This document shows, piece by piece, positions 25,594-33,819 of a DNA stretch of 43,860 bases. The DNA lies in NCBI GenBank assembly GCA_031404455.1, contig JANNHP010000269.1:1-43860 (forward strand), written 5' to 3'. Made by a program: the position numbers and the translations under genes. The DNA comes from JANNHP01 sp031404455. Lineage in GTDB: Bacteria > Planctomycetota > JAJSAM01 > JAJVHW01. The notes under the pieces are model-generated. The model was not told the origin of the DNA and did not search any database. It saw only the letters and a program-made list of their open reading frames with translations. Positions within the stretch are counted from its first letter, which is position 1. Each line of letters opens with the position of its first letter.

Positions 25594-26438
25594 GACGCAC
25601 CGACCTTCTGGCCCGCTGCGGCGACCGATCCCGGGCCGGGTGTGCTCCCGCCGTTCTGCGGACGGGCCACGCCCGTGAGGTCCTCGAGCGCCGCGAGGAG
25701 CTCCGTCTCGGGATCGAGGAACCTGAGCTGCCCGCCGACTGCGATGCTCACGCGCCCCGTCTCCTCGCTGACGATCACGAGCACGGCGTCGCACTCCTCG
25801 GAGAGCCCGATGCCCGCGCGGTGGCGCGTGCCGAGCCGCGAGTCGAGGTCGCGCCGCTCCGCGAGCGGGAAGATGCAGCCTGCCGCGATCACGCGGTCGC
25901 CGCGCAGGATCACGCCGCCGTCGTGGAGCGGGGCGCCCGGCCAGAAGATGCCGGCGAGGAGCTCGGGCGTGGCCTCGGCGTCGAGCCGCGTCCCGGTCGC
26001 GGCGATGTGGTGCAGCGCGTTCGCGCGCTCCACGGCGAAGAGGGCGCCGCGCCGCTCGCGCGAGAGCGTCTGCGCGGTCCGGGCCAGCACGTCGATCGCG
26101 CCGCGCGGTTTGCGGCGCAGCCGCCCGAAGAGCCGGTGGTCGCCGAGCGAGAGCAGCGCGCGCCGGAGCTCCGGCTGGAACACGATGAGGAGCGCGAACG
26201 CCGTCGTGCCGAGCAGGGTCGAGAGGATCGACTGGAGGATGCGCAGCTCGAAGAAGCGCAATACCGACGCCGCCGTGAACACCGCGAGCGACACGAAGAT
26301 GACCGTCCCGCGCAGGATGCTGCCCGCGATCGTGCCGCGCACGAGGCGGAGCAGCGCGTAGACGACGCACACGAGCACCGCGAGCTGGATCCAGTCCGCG
26401 GTGTCGGCCGGCACGTACTGTCGCCAGTGGAAGTTCAT
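25590..26438 (-). CDS. cdaA: Membrane diadenylate cyclase CdaA (282 aa)
   Basis: It joins two ATP into cyclic di-AMP. Three membrane segments lie at about 16-34, 38-60 and 72-90, then the DAC domain at about 115-245. Active-site motifs are APLHDGGVIL (residues 170-178) and LGTRHRAGIGLSE (202-214). The canonical first motif is DGA; here it is DGG, and the second has RHRAG in place of the commoner RHRAA. Both changes are small and probably tolerated. An in-frame GTG exists 12 bases upstream; the ATG at 26438 is preferred because it gives the usual short N-terminus. Confidence 0.93.
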   Translation of the reverse strand: MNFHWRQYVPADTADWIQLAVLVCVVYALLRLVRGTIAGSILRGTVIFVSLAVFTAASVLRFFELRILQSILSTLLGTTAFALLIVFQPELRRALLSLGDHRLFGRLRRKPRGAIDVLARTAQTLSRERRGALFAVERANALHHIAATGTRLDAEATPELLAGIFWPGAPLHDGGVILRGDRVIAAGCIFPLAERRDLDSRLGTRHRAGIGLSEECDAVLVIVSEETGRVSIAVGGQLRFLDPETELLAALEDLTGVARPQNGGSTPGPGSVAAAGQKVGAS

Positions 26439-26498
26439 GGTCCGGCGCACAGCTTACGGTGGCGCGCGGAGGAATGCCGCGTCTGCGTCCGGTCGGAT

Positions 26499-27395
26499 TC
26501 AGCCGGCCGCCGCGGCGCGGAGCGCGTCCGCGAGACGCACGGCGTCGCGGCAGGCCCTCACGTCGTGGACGCGGACGACGTGCGCGCCGAGCCAGGCCGC
26601 GAGCGCCGCCACCGCGATCGACGCCGGGAGTCGCGCCACGGAGGGCGGCGCCGCGGCGGTGTCCGCGCGGACCGCGAGATCGAGGAAGCTCTTGCGCGAC
26701 GGGCCGACGAGGAGCGGCGCGCCGAGAGCCGCGAACCGCGGCAGCGCCGCGAGGAGCGTGGCACTCTGCGCGGCCGTCTTCGCGAAGCCGAGGCCCGGAT
26801 CCGCGATCAGCCCGCGGATGCCGGCGGCCCGCGCCGCGTCGAGCGCCGACCCGAGTTCGGCCATCACCTCGGCGACGACGTCGCCGTACGCCGCGCGCGT
26901 CTTCATGTCGGCGGGGGTCCCGCGCATGTGCATCACGACGGCGGGGACGCGCAGATCGGTGACCGTCGCACGCATCGCCGGGTCGAACGTCAGCCCCGAC
27001 ACGTCGTTGACGATCGAGGCGCCCGCCGCAACGGCCTCGCGGGCGACCCGGGCGCTGCGCGTGTCGACCGAGATCGGGACGCCGGGGCAGGCCCGCGCGG
27101 CGCGTTCGATCACCGGGAGGATGCGCCGGATCTGCTCGTCGTCGGGCACCTGCGCGGCGCCGGGACGCGTGCTCTCGCCGCCGATGTCGAGGAGATCGGC
27201 GCCGTCCGCGACGAGGCGCTCCGCGAGTGCCGCAGCGTCGCCCGGATCGGCGTGCGCGCCGCCGTCCGAGAACGAATCCGGCGTCACGTTGACGATGCCC
27301 ATCAGGAGGGTGGCCGGGCCGAGCACGAGTTCGCGCCCGTTCGGCAGGGTGAGGCGGAACTCGCGCCGCGGCGGGACCGCCGGCGCGCCCGTCAC
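26499..27395 (-). CDS. folP: Dihydropteroate synthase (298 aa)
   Basis: FolP condenses p-aminobenzoate with hydroxymethyl-dihydropterin pyrophosphate in folate synthesis. Motifs are MGIVNVTPDSFSDGG, DLLDIGGESTRPGA, ISVDTRSARVA, IVNDVSG, VVMHMRGTPADMK, LIADPGLGFAKT, LVGPSRKSFL and RVHDVRACRDAV. The GTG at 27395 overlaps the stop of the lptE-like gene as GTGA. It is 60 bases upstream of cdaA; folP and cdaA are neighbours in several phyla. Confidence 0.95.
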   Translation of the reverse strand: MTGAPAVPPRREFRLTLPNGRELVLGPATLLMGIVNVTPDSFSDGGAHADPGDAAALAERLVADGADLLDIGGESTRPGAAQVPDDEQIRRILPVIERAARACPGVPISVDTRSARVAREAVAAGASIVNDVSGLTFDPAMRATVTDLRVPAVVMHMRGTPADMKTRAAYGDVVAEVMAELGSALDAARAAGIRGLIADPGLGFAKTAAQSATLLAALPRFAALGAPLLVGPSRKSFLDLAVRADTAAAPPSVARLPASIAVAALAAWLGAHVVRVHDVRACRDAVRLADALRAAAAG

Positions 27396-27880
27396 CAGGC
27401 CGTTTCCAGCCGCTCGACGATGCGCTCGGCGAGCGTCCGTCCGGCCTCCTCGCGCGCCGTGCGCACGTCCTCGCCGATCTGCGGGACGTAGGACTCGCGC
27501 TCGGTGACGCGGCCCTTCTTGACGACGGGCTTGCCCGTGTGTCCGTCGATGACCTCGACCTCGGCGGTGACGAAGTAGGCCGACTCGCGGATGCGCTGGC
27601 GGTCGAGGTGCGAGAGAACCTCCTCGTCGGCGTCGACGAGCGTCGCGTTCAGCACGAGGTCGGGATGGTCCGACGGGCTCACGACGCGCAGCCCCGTCCG
27701 CGAGTGGATCTCCTCGACGACCTGGCGCGTCAGCTCGTACTCGAGGTCGTGGCGCTGCGTGGTGTTGTCGAACACCGGCACGGCGATCGTGTGGTAGCCC
27801 GCGGGCACGAGCGATCCCGTCGAGTAGCCGCAACCCGTGAGGAGGATCGCGATGGCGACTCCCAGCGTCCTCGTTCTCAC
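27392..27880 (-). CDS. lptE: LptE-like outer-membrane lipoprotein (162 aa)
   Basis: A lipobox LLTGC at Cys17 marks a lipoprotein. The mature part starts GYSTGSLVPAGYHTIAVPVF and contains DNTTQRHDLEYELTRQVVEEI and SRTGLRVV, the LptE pattern. LptE plugs the LptD barrel and helps place lipopolysaccharide in the outer membrane. The GTG start overlaps the upstream stop by four bases. This implies an LPS or LPS-like outer leaflet in the host, if the family assignment holds. Confidence 0.82.
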   Translation of the reverse strand: MRTRTLGVAIAILLTGCGYSTGSLVPAGYHTIAVPVFDNTTQRHDLEYELTRQVVEEIHSRTGLRVVSPSDHPDLVLNATLVDADEEVLSHLDRQRIRESAYFVTAEVEVIDGHTGKPVVKKGRVTERESYVPQIGEDVRTAREEAGRTLAERIVERLETAW

Positions 27881-28857
27881 CTGTCACCTCCACCGTTCGG
27901 TGCGGGCTCGATGCCGAGCTGCCGCCGCGCGTCTTCCGCGGCGCGCGTCTTCGGGTAGTCGCGGACGACGTTCCTCAGCTCCGCGCGAGCGGCGTCGGCG
28001 CTGCCGGCGCGCAGGTAGAAGGCCGCCGCCTCGAGCTTCTTCGCGGCGAGCTCTTCCTCGACCGCGGCGAGGTCCGCGCGCGCCGCCTCGAGCTGTTCCG
28101 CGTACTCGCGGGCCCTCGCCTGGTCGGCGGAGACGAGCTCGATGTAGGCGCGGTACTCCGCGGCCGACCGCTGGAGCGCGTCGGCGTCGTAGCTCGTGCC
28201 GCGGTTCAGGTCGCGGTACGCCTTCGCGAGGCGCAGACGCGCCTCGAGCGCCCACTCGCTCGTCGGGAAGTTGTCGAGAAGGTCGTGCAGGTGGGCGATC
28301 GCCTCGCGCGTCTGCCGGTCGCGCCACTCGTAGTCGGCCATGTAGATGAGGGCGTCGTCGGCGAGGTCGCCGTGCGGGAAGGCGGACACGAGGTAGTCGA
28401 GCTGGTCCACGCCCTCGCTCGAGTACTTGAAGATGCCGAGGAAGCCGTTCTGGCCGACCTGGATCGTGTAGGTCCCCATGTCGTAGATGCGGCGCTGGAT
28501 CTTGGGCGTGTACGGCGAGAGCGGCCAGTCCCGGAGGTGCTTCTTGTACAGCTCGAAGGCGCCGTTGTACTTGCCCTGGCCGTAGCGTGCGTCCGCCTCG
28601 TGGAACTGCGCGTCGCACGTGAGCTCCGACGTCGGGTGGTCGACCCAGACGAGCTTGAAGGCGTCGGCCGCGTCGGCCCACTCCTGCGCCGCGAAGAGCC
28701 TCTCGGCCTTCGCGTAGATCACCTCGGGCGGGTCGCCCTTGACCGGCTCGTTCGGGCCGGGATCGGGACCGAGTCCGATCGCCCGGGTGACGAAACAGCC
28801 CGGCGCCGAGAGGGCGACGGCGGCGAGGAGGAGTGCTGCGAGACGTCGGGACGGCAT
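27877..28857 (-). CDS. BamD-like TPR lipoprotein (326 aa)
   Basis: A signal peptide with lipobox ALSAPGC (Cys21) is followed by tetratricopeptide-like helices from about residue 48 (VIYAKAERLFAAQEWADAADAF) to the C-terminus (KTRAAEDARRQLGI), with a charged coiled segment near 255-285 (YAEQLEAARADLAAVEEELA). This matches BamD/YfiO, the essential lipoprotein of the outer-membrane protein assembly machine, but it is about 80 residues longer than the enterobacterial protein. A general TPR lipoprotein is the alternative. It is the first gene of the eight-gene run, so its promoter should lie in 28858-28910. Confidence 0.78.
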   Translation of the reverse strand: MPSRRLAALLLAAVALSAPGCFVTRAIGLGPDPGPNEPVKGDPPEVIYAKAERLFAAQEWADAADAFKLVWVDHPTSELTCDAQFHEADARYGQGKYNGAFELYKKHLRDWPLSPYTPKIQRRIYDMGTYTIQVGQNGFLGIFKYSSEGVDQLDYLVSAFPHGDLADDALIYMADYEWRDRQTREAIAHLHDLLDNFPTSEWALEARLRLAKAYRDLNRGTSYDADALQRSAAEYRAYIELVSADQARAREYAEQLEAARADLAAVEEELAAKKLEAAAFYLRAGSADAARAELRNVVRDYPKTRAAEDARRQLGIEPAPNGGGDR

Positions 28858-28910
28858 CGCGCGGAGGATAGCTGAGGCGGGAGCGGGCCGCTATCTACCC
28901 GCCGCGCGCG

Positions 28911-30767
28911 TCAGTCGTTCTCCCGGAGTCCCCGGTCCTTCTCGGTTCCGTGCTCGGTGTCGTCGCCGGGCTCCTGGTGGGGCGCGCCGCCTGGGTTCGG
29001 ACGCGGCGCGGCGGCGGCCCGGCGCGCGGGCTTGCCGAGGACGAGAGTCTCGGTCGCGCCGCCCGAGAGGTCGAGGTCGGCGACGATCTGCGTCACCCCC
29101 CGGTCGAACACCAGCGTGCAGCGGGAGCCCGGGGTGCGGGCGGTCGCGGTCGCGGCGTAGAGCGCCTCGTCGGACCCGAGGGTGCGGACGCGACGGAGCG
29201 TCATGACCGGCGACGGGCCGCAGTTGCCCATCGACGGGCCGCGGTCGCCCGGGACGACGCCGATCTCCGCCGGGAGCGACGGGCCGCCCTCGGTGCGGCG
29301 GATGCGCAGCGACACCGCTTCGCGCGACGTGGCGATGAGCGTCAGCGACTCGCACGAATCCGGCACGGGCCGCGAGAGGCCGAGCTCGTGCGCGTCGTTG
29401 GTCAGGACGACGTGCGTCGCGAGCGGACGTTCGATCAGCGCCTCGCCCTTGTCGTCGGTGATCACGGCCTTCGCCGGCGTGACGGTCTCGGCGCCGATCA
29501 GGCGGTCCCCGAACGCCGCGACGTGCACGGTGAACGCGGGAATCGGCCTGCCGGCGAGGTCGACGACGCGGACGCGCAGGGGCGAGGACTTGGCGAGCGG
29601 GAAGCCGAGTCCGGCGCGCGTGGTGCCCGTGAGCGATTCGAGGAACGCGACGACGTCGGCGACCTCGGCGTCGCTGAGGTCGAGGCGTTTCATCGCGGGG
29701 TCGAGGTTCGGGTTCTTCGTGCCGCCCTGCGAGTAGTACTTCACGACGTCGGTCAGCGTCGCGAACGAGGCGTCGTGCATGTAGGGCGCGCGGATCGCCA
29801 CGTCGCGGAGCGTCGGCGTCTTGAACTTCGCGAACTCGCTCTTGCGCATCGTGATGCCGCCGCGGCCGGCGTCCCTCGGCGCGGGACCGTCCATCCCGAC
29901 GCGCCAGAGCGGGTCGGCGTGATAGGCGACGCCGGTGTCGTGGAACTTGCCGTCGGTGAACGCGGCACGGCCGCCGACGGGCTTCGTCGAGTGACACTGC
30001 GCGCAGGCCGCGCGCCCTTCGAAGAGCGCCAGGCCGCGACGCGCGGATTCGGTGAGCGCGGCATCGTCGCCCGCGAGGAACCGGTCGAACGAGTTCGACG
30101 TGCTGCGCAGCGACGCGCAGTAGGCGTCCATCGCGTCGAGGATGCGCTCGGTCGTCGGCGTCGCCGTGCCGAACGCCGCCTTGAACGCCGCGGCGTAGCG
30201 GCCGTCCTCCTCGAGACGGTCGGCGGTCGGCGTGATCGGCGCCTCGCTCGGCGGGACGAAACCGTACGCGCCGGTCGGCGTCTCGACCGGCGTGCCCGGC
30301 ACGGGCGCGGGCGGGCCGTCCTGCACGGACGCTCCACCGGCCGTGCGCGCGGCGTTGAAGCGCTCGGTGAAGAGCTTCACGGCCTGCGCGTTCGCCATCT
30401 CGGCGGGCGCGACGCGCGCGACGAGGAGCTGCCGCACCGTCTTGAACTCGCCGTCCCAGTGGAAGCCCTCGCCGGTCAGGTCGAGGAGCGTCTGGCTGTG
30501 GCGGCGCGTCTCGCCCGTGTCGTCGGGCGACGTCGGCCGCGGGTCGCCGAACGCGCGCTCGGGGTCGTGGCAGGAGGCGCACGAGTGCCTGCCCATGCGG
30601 CTGACGGTCGGGTCCATGAAGAGCCGCCGCCCGAGCTCGACGACTTCCGGCTTCGGCCCCTTCGGCGCCGCGTCGGCGCCCGGTTGCGGGAACCCGAGCG
30701 AGACGAGGAGCGCCGTCGTCGCGCCTGCGGTGACCGTCACAACGAAACCGAGAGTCGTCTTCCTCAT
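28911..30767 (-). CDS. Di-haem cytochrome c peroxidase/MauG-family protein with a C-terminal beta extension (618 aa)
   Basis: A signal peptide at 1-34 is followed by two haem-binding motifs: CASCH (Cys63, His67) and CAQCH (Cys255, His259). LGRRLFMDPTVSRMGRHSC and KTPTLRDVAIRAPYMHDASF are typical of bacterial di-haem peroxidases. The peroxidase part ends near residue 385. A further 230 residues follow, starting PLRVRVVDLAGRPIPAFTVH with a Pro-rich tail, which look like carboxypeptidase-regulatory or Ig-like strands. Family enzymes reduce peroxide or oxidise protein cofactors in the periplasm. The ATG at 30767 is preceded by CGGAGG. The frame continues to 32483 only as antisense to uup. Confidence 0.9.
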   Translation of the reverse strand: MRKTTLGFVVTVTAGATTALLVSLGFPQPGADAAPKGPKPEVVELGRRLFMDPTVSRMGRHSCASCHDPERAFGDPRPTSPDDTGETRRHSQTLLDLTGEGFHWDGEFKTVRQLLVARVAPAEMANAQAVKLFTERFNAARTAGGASVQDGPPAPVPGTPVETPTGAYGFVPPSEAPITPTADRLEEDGRYAAAFKAAFGTATPTTERILDAMDAYCASLRSTSNSFDRFLAGDDAALTESARRGLALFEGRAACAQCHSTKPVGGRAAFTDGKFHDTGVAYHADPLWRVGMDGPAPRDAGRGGITMRKSEFAKFKTPTLRDVAIRAPYMHDASFATLTDVVKYYSQGGTKNPNLDPAMKRLDLSDAEVADVVAFLESLTGTTRAGLGFPLAKSSPLRVRVVDLAGRPIPAFTVHVAAFGDRLIGAETVTPAKAVITDDKGEALIERPLATHVVLTNDAHELGLSRPVPDSCESLTLIATSREAVSLRIRRTEGGPSLPAEIGVVPGDRGPSMGNCGPSPVMTLRRVRTLGSDEALYAATATARTPGSRCTLVFDRGVTQIVADLDLSGGATETLVLGKPARRAAAAPRPNPGGAPHQEPGDDTEHGTEKDRGLREND

Positions 30768-30947
30768 GTCCGACCTCCGCGTCAGTGCCTCCGCGCCGGT
30801 GAGACCGAGTCTCAGCATACCGGCCCGCGCCGCGCCGTCGAGGGGACGGACGGATTTCGCCGGGCCGCGGTCCGCGCCGGACGAATCGCCGCCGCCGCCT
30901 CGCGCAGAGTTGCGGCGCGCGGCTCTGCATGATCGCCTCGTCGCCGC

Positions 30948-32876
30948 ATGGCGCTCATCTCCCTCGACGGCATCCACAAGCGGCACGACGAGCTCGAGCT
31001 CCTCAGCGGCGTGTCGTTCGCCATCGAGGAAGGCACCCGCGTCGGAATCGTCGGCGCGAACGGGTGCGGTAAGTCGACGCTGATGCGCATCCTCGCGGGC
31101 GTCGAGACCGCGGACTCGGGGCGCCGCTACGTGAGGCCCGGGCTCCGCATCGGCCACCTCCTGCAAGATGTCCCCGCCCATGCGGGCACCGTGCGCGACG
31201 CCGTGCGCGGCGGACTCACCGGCCGCGCCGACGTGCTGCACCGCATCGACGCCGTCCACCACGAGATGGGCGCGCCGGATCTCACGCCCGACCGCTCTGC
31301 GTGGCTCCTCGCGGAGCTGACGCGGCTCGAGGCGCGGCGCGACCTCCTCGGCGGCCACGACGTGGAGCACCGCGTCGAGGCGATGATCGAGCACGTCGGA
31401 CTCCTCGACCCCGACGTCCCGTCCGCGGGCCTCTCGGGCGGCGAACAGCGGCGCGTGGCGCTCGCGCGCGTCCTCCTCGACGAGCCGGACGTGCTGCTCC
31501 TCGACGAGCCGACGAACCATCTCGACGCGTTCGTCATCGACTGGCTCGAGGACCGGCTCATCGAGACGCGCATCCCGGTCGTCATGGTGACGCACGACCG
31601 CTACTTCCTCGACCGCGTGGTGGACCGCGTCATCGAGATGGAGCGCGGCGAACTCTTCGGCTACGAGGGCGGCTACGCGGGCTACCTGCGCGGCAAGTCC
31701 GCGCGCGAGCTCGCGAACGAGCGCGCCGAGACCGGGCGGCAGAGCCTGCTCCGCCGCGAGACCGAGTGGATGCGCCGCGGCCCGCCCGCGCGCACGACGA
31801 AGGCGAACGCGCGCATCGAGCGGTATCACCGTCTCCTCGACGACGCGCCGCCGCCTCCCGGAGGAGAGCTCGCGTTCCGGATCCCCTCGGGTCCGCGGCT
31901 CGGCACGAAGGTGATGCAACTCCGCGGCGTGACGCTGCGCGTCGGCGACCGCACGCTGATCGACGCCCTCGACATGGACATCGGCCGCGGCGAGCGCCTC
32001 GGCATCGTCGGCGCGAACGGCGCGGGCAAGACGACGCTCCTGCGCACGCTGACGGGGCAGCGGCCGCCCGACGCGGGCGTCGTCGAGATCGGCGAGACGG
32101 TCGAGATCGCCGGCATCGACCAGTTGCGCAGCGACCTCGATCCCGCGAAGACGATCGTGCAGGAGGTCGCCGACTCCGCGGACAACGTCCGCGTGGGCGA
32201 CACGCCCGTGCGCATCGAGAGCTTCCTCGACCAGTTCCTCTTCCCCGGCGAGCGCAAGCACACGCAGATCGGCCGGCTCTCGGGCGGCGAGCGCAACCGC
32301 GTGCTGCTCGCGAAGCTCCTCTTGCGCGGCGGCAACGTGCTCGTCCTCGACGAGCCGACGAACGACCTCGATCTCCCTGCGCTGCGCGCGCTCGAGGAGG
32401 CTCTCCTCGCGTTCGAGGGCTCGGTGATCGTGGTCAGCCACGACCGCTGGTTCCTCGACAGGATCGCGACGGAGATCGTCCACCTCGACGGCCGCGGCGG
32501 GTTCACGAAGTGGGGCGGCGACGTCACCTCGCTGCTCGAGCGCGTCTCCGAGAAACGCGCCGAGGACGAACGTCTCGACTCGCAGCGGCGCGCGCGGGAG
32601 ACCGCGGCCGTCGCGGCTCCGCGCGAACGCGTCGCGAAGTCGAAGAAGCTCAACTCACGCGAGGAGCGCGAACTCGCCGAGTTGCCGCCGCAGATCGAGG
32701 CGGCCGAGGCGCGCGTCGAGGCGCTGACCGCGCGCCTCTCCGATCCGTCGCTCTACGCGGGTCCCGTCGCGGACCGCGAACGGATCGAAGCGGACCGCGG
32801 CGCGGAGGTCTCGAAGCTGGAACGGATGTTCGCGCGCTGGGAGGACCTCGAGGCGCGCAAGGCGGCGGGGGGCTGA
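30948..32876 (+). CDS. uup: ABC-F family ATPase, Uup type (642 aa)
   Basis: Two nucleotide-binding domains sit in one chain with no membrane domain. First: Walker A GANGCGKST, signature LSGGEQRRV, Walker B VLLLDEPTNHLD. Second: GANGAGKTT, LSGGERNRV, VLVLDEPTNDLD with VVSHDRWFLDR. Residues about 545-640 are a charged coiled coil (LNSREERELAELPPQIEAAE), the C-terminal domain that marks Uup. ABC-F proteins act on ribosomes, and Uup also influences branched DNA. The ATG at 30948 is the only good start. It is divergent from the peroxidase gene across a 180-base gap that must hold both promoters. Confidence 0.93.
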   Translation: MALISLDGIHKRHDELELLSGVSFAIEEGTRVGIVGANGCGKSTLMRILAGVETADSGRRYVRPGLRIGHLLQDVPAHAGTVRDAVRGGLTGRADVLHRIDAVHHEMGAPDLTPDRSAWLLAELTRLEARRDLLGGHDVEHRVEAMIEHVGLLDPDVPSAGLSGGEQRRVALARVLLDEPDVLLLDEPTNHLDAFVIDWLEDRLIETRIPVVMVTHDRYFLDRVVDRVIEMERGELFGYEGGYAGYLRGKSARELANERAETGRQSLLRRETEWMRRGPPARTTKANARIERYHRLLDDAPPPPGGELAFRIPSGPRLGTKVMQLRGVTLRVGDRTLIDALDMDIGRGERLGIVGANGAGKTTLLRTLTGQRPPDAGVVEIGETVEIAGIDQLRSDLDPAKTIVQEVADSADNVRVGDTPVRIESFLDQFLFPGERKHTQIGRLSGGERNRVLLAKLLLRGGNVLVLDEPTNDLDLPALRALEEALLAFEGSVIVVSHDRWFLDRIATEIVHLDGRGGFTKWGGDVTSLLERVSEKRAEDERLDSQRRARETAAVAAPRERVAKSKKLNSREERELAELPPQIEAAEARVEALTARLSDPSLYAGPVADRERIEADRGAEVSKLERMFARWEDLEARKAAGG

Positions 32877-32914
32877 GCGCATCAGCCGGGCTATGGACAG
32901 TCCAGGATCATCCT

Positions 32915-33013
32915 CTCGGTAGGGGCGGACCCCTGTGTCCGCCCGGATCGACACAGGCAGGTTGTCGCGGCCGGATCGACGTGGGGCGGACACGGGGGTC
33001 CGCCCCTACCGAG
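32915..33013. repeat. GTAGGGGCGGAC inverted repeat, copy 1
   Basis: Arms 32915-32944 and 32984-33013 are complementary over 30 bases with one mismatch, around a 39-base loop. The left arm begins CTCGGTAGGGGCGGACCC. The same arm recurs at 43777 with one difference. The element lies between the stop of uup (32876) and the stop of recO (33069), i.e. between convergent genes. Confidence 0.88.
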
Positions 33014-33066
33014 ACGTGTTCGCGGAACTTCGCCAGATGCGAGATGGCACGATTGCGCGCGCGGCT

Positions 33067-33819
33067 TCAGAGGAACTTCGACGTCCGCATCGGACGGTCG
33101 AGGACGGTCGTCGTCCACGCGTCGAGGGTCGCCCGCAGTTCGCGGCGCAGCGCGTTCGACGTCGGCAGATTCAAGGCCGCGGCGAGCGGGCCCTCGCCGA
33201 GCTTCGCGAGCGTCTCGACGGTCTCGCCGGTGACGCGCGGCGCAGAGCTGTCCTCGGTCCCGCAGTCGCGGCAGATGAGCCCGCCCTTCAGCGGCGAGAG
33301 TCCGGCGGTGTGCACGTTGCGCGCGGGCTTGCCGCACGCGACGCAGCGCGTCAGCTCGGGGAAGAAGCCCGCGTGGCGCAGCATCATCGACTCGAACCCG
33401 AGGCCGAGCCCCTCGCACTGGACGTCGTCCGCCGCCTCACAGAGACGCAGCGCCGCGACGCCGAGCTCGAACACGAACGGGTCCGGGGCCTCCTCGCGCG
33501 TGAATGCGAGCAAGAGCGCCAGCATGTGCGACGCCACGTGGAACCGCACGACGCTCTCGCGCAGCCCCGGGAAGTGCGTCGCAGTCGAGAAGCCGCCGAG
33601 CGTGCGCAGTTCGGCGCCCGGACGCCGCGGGTAGACGAGTGCCTCGCCCATGTGGAGGGCGTCGACGCCGCCGTGGAAGGCGCCCGAGATCCGCCGCGCG
33701 CCCTTCGCGATCCCGTGGATGCGGCCCTCGTCCTCAGTGAGCAGGTGGAGGATCTGGCTCGACTCGGCGAAGTCGAACGCGCGCAGCACGAGCGCCTGCG
33801 TGCGCCGCGCCGTCGTCAC
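33067..33819 (-). CDS. recO: DNA repair protein RecO (250 aa)
   Basis: RecO loads RecA onto SSB-coated single strands together with RecR. The N-terminal OB-fold starts RTQALVLRAFDFAESSQILH and includes GRIHGIAKGARR, and a helical domain follows. The zinc site is CVACGKP (about 165) with CRDC (about 190). The GTG at 33819 overlaps the stop of the preceding minus-strand gene as GTGA. Length is normal. Confidence 0.93.
   Translation of the reverse strand: MTTARRTQALVLRAFDFAESSQILHLLTEDEGRIHGIAKGARRISGAFHGGVDALHMGEALVYPRRPGAELRTLGGFSTATHFPGLRESVVRFHVASHMLALLLAFTREEAPDPFVFELGVAALRLCEAADDVQCEGLGLGFESMMLRHAGFFPELTRCVACGKPARNVHTAGLSPLKGGLICRDCGTEDSSAPRVTGETVETLAKLGEGPLAAALNLPTSNALRRELRATLDAWTTTVLDRPMRTSKFL

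Noticed and set aside
28867..28895. GATAGC...GCTATC pair between the BamD-like start and the peroxidase stop
   Set aside because: Only six pairs around a 17-base loop; too weak to call a terminator or operator.
30768..32483. Extension of the peroxidase frame far upstream
   Set aside because: The extra codons are antisense to uup; the signal peptide and GGAGG at 30767 mark the true start.
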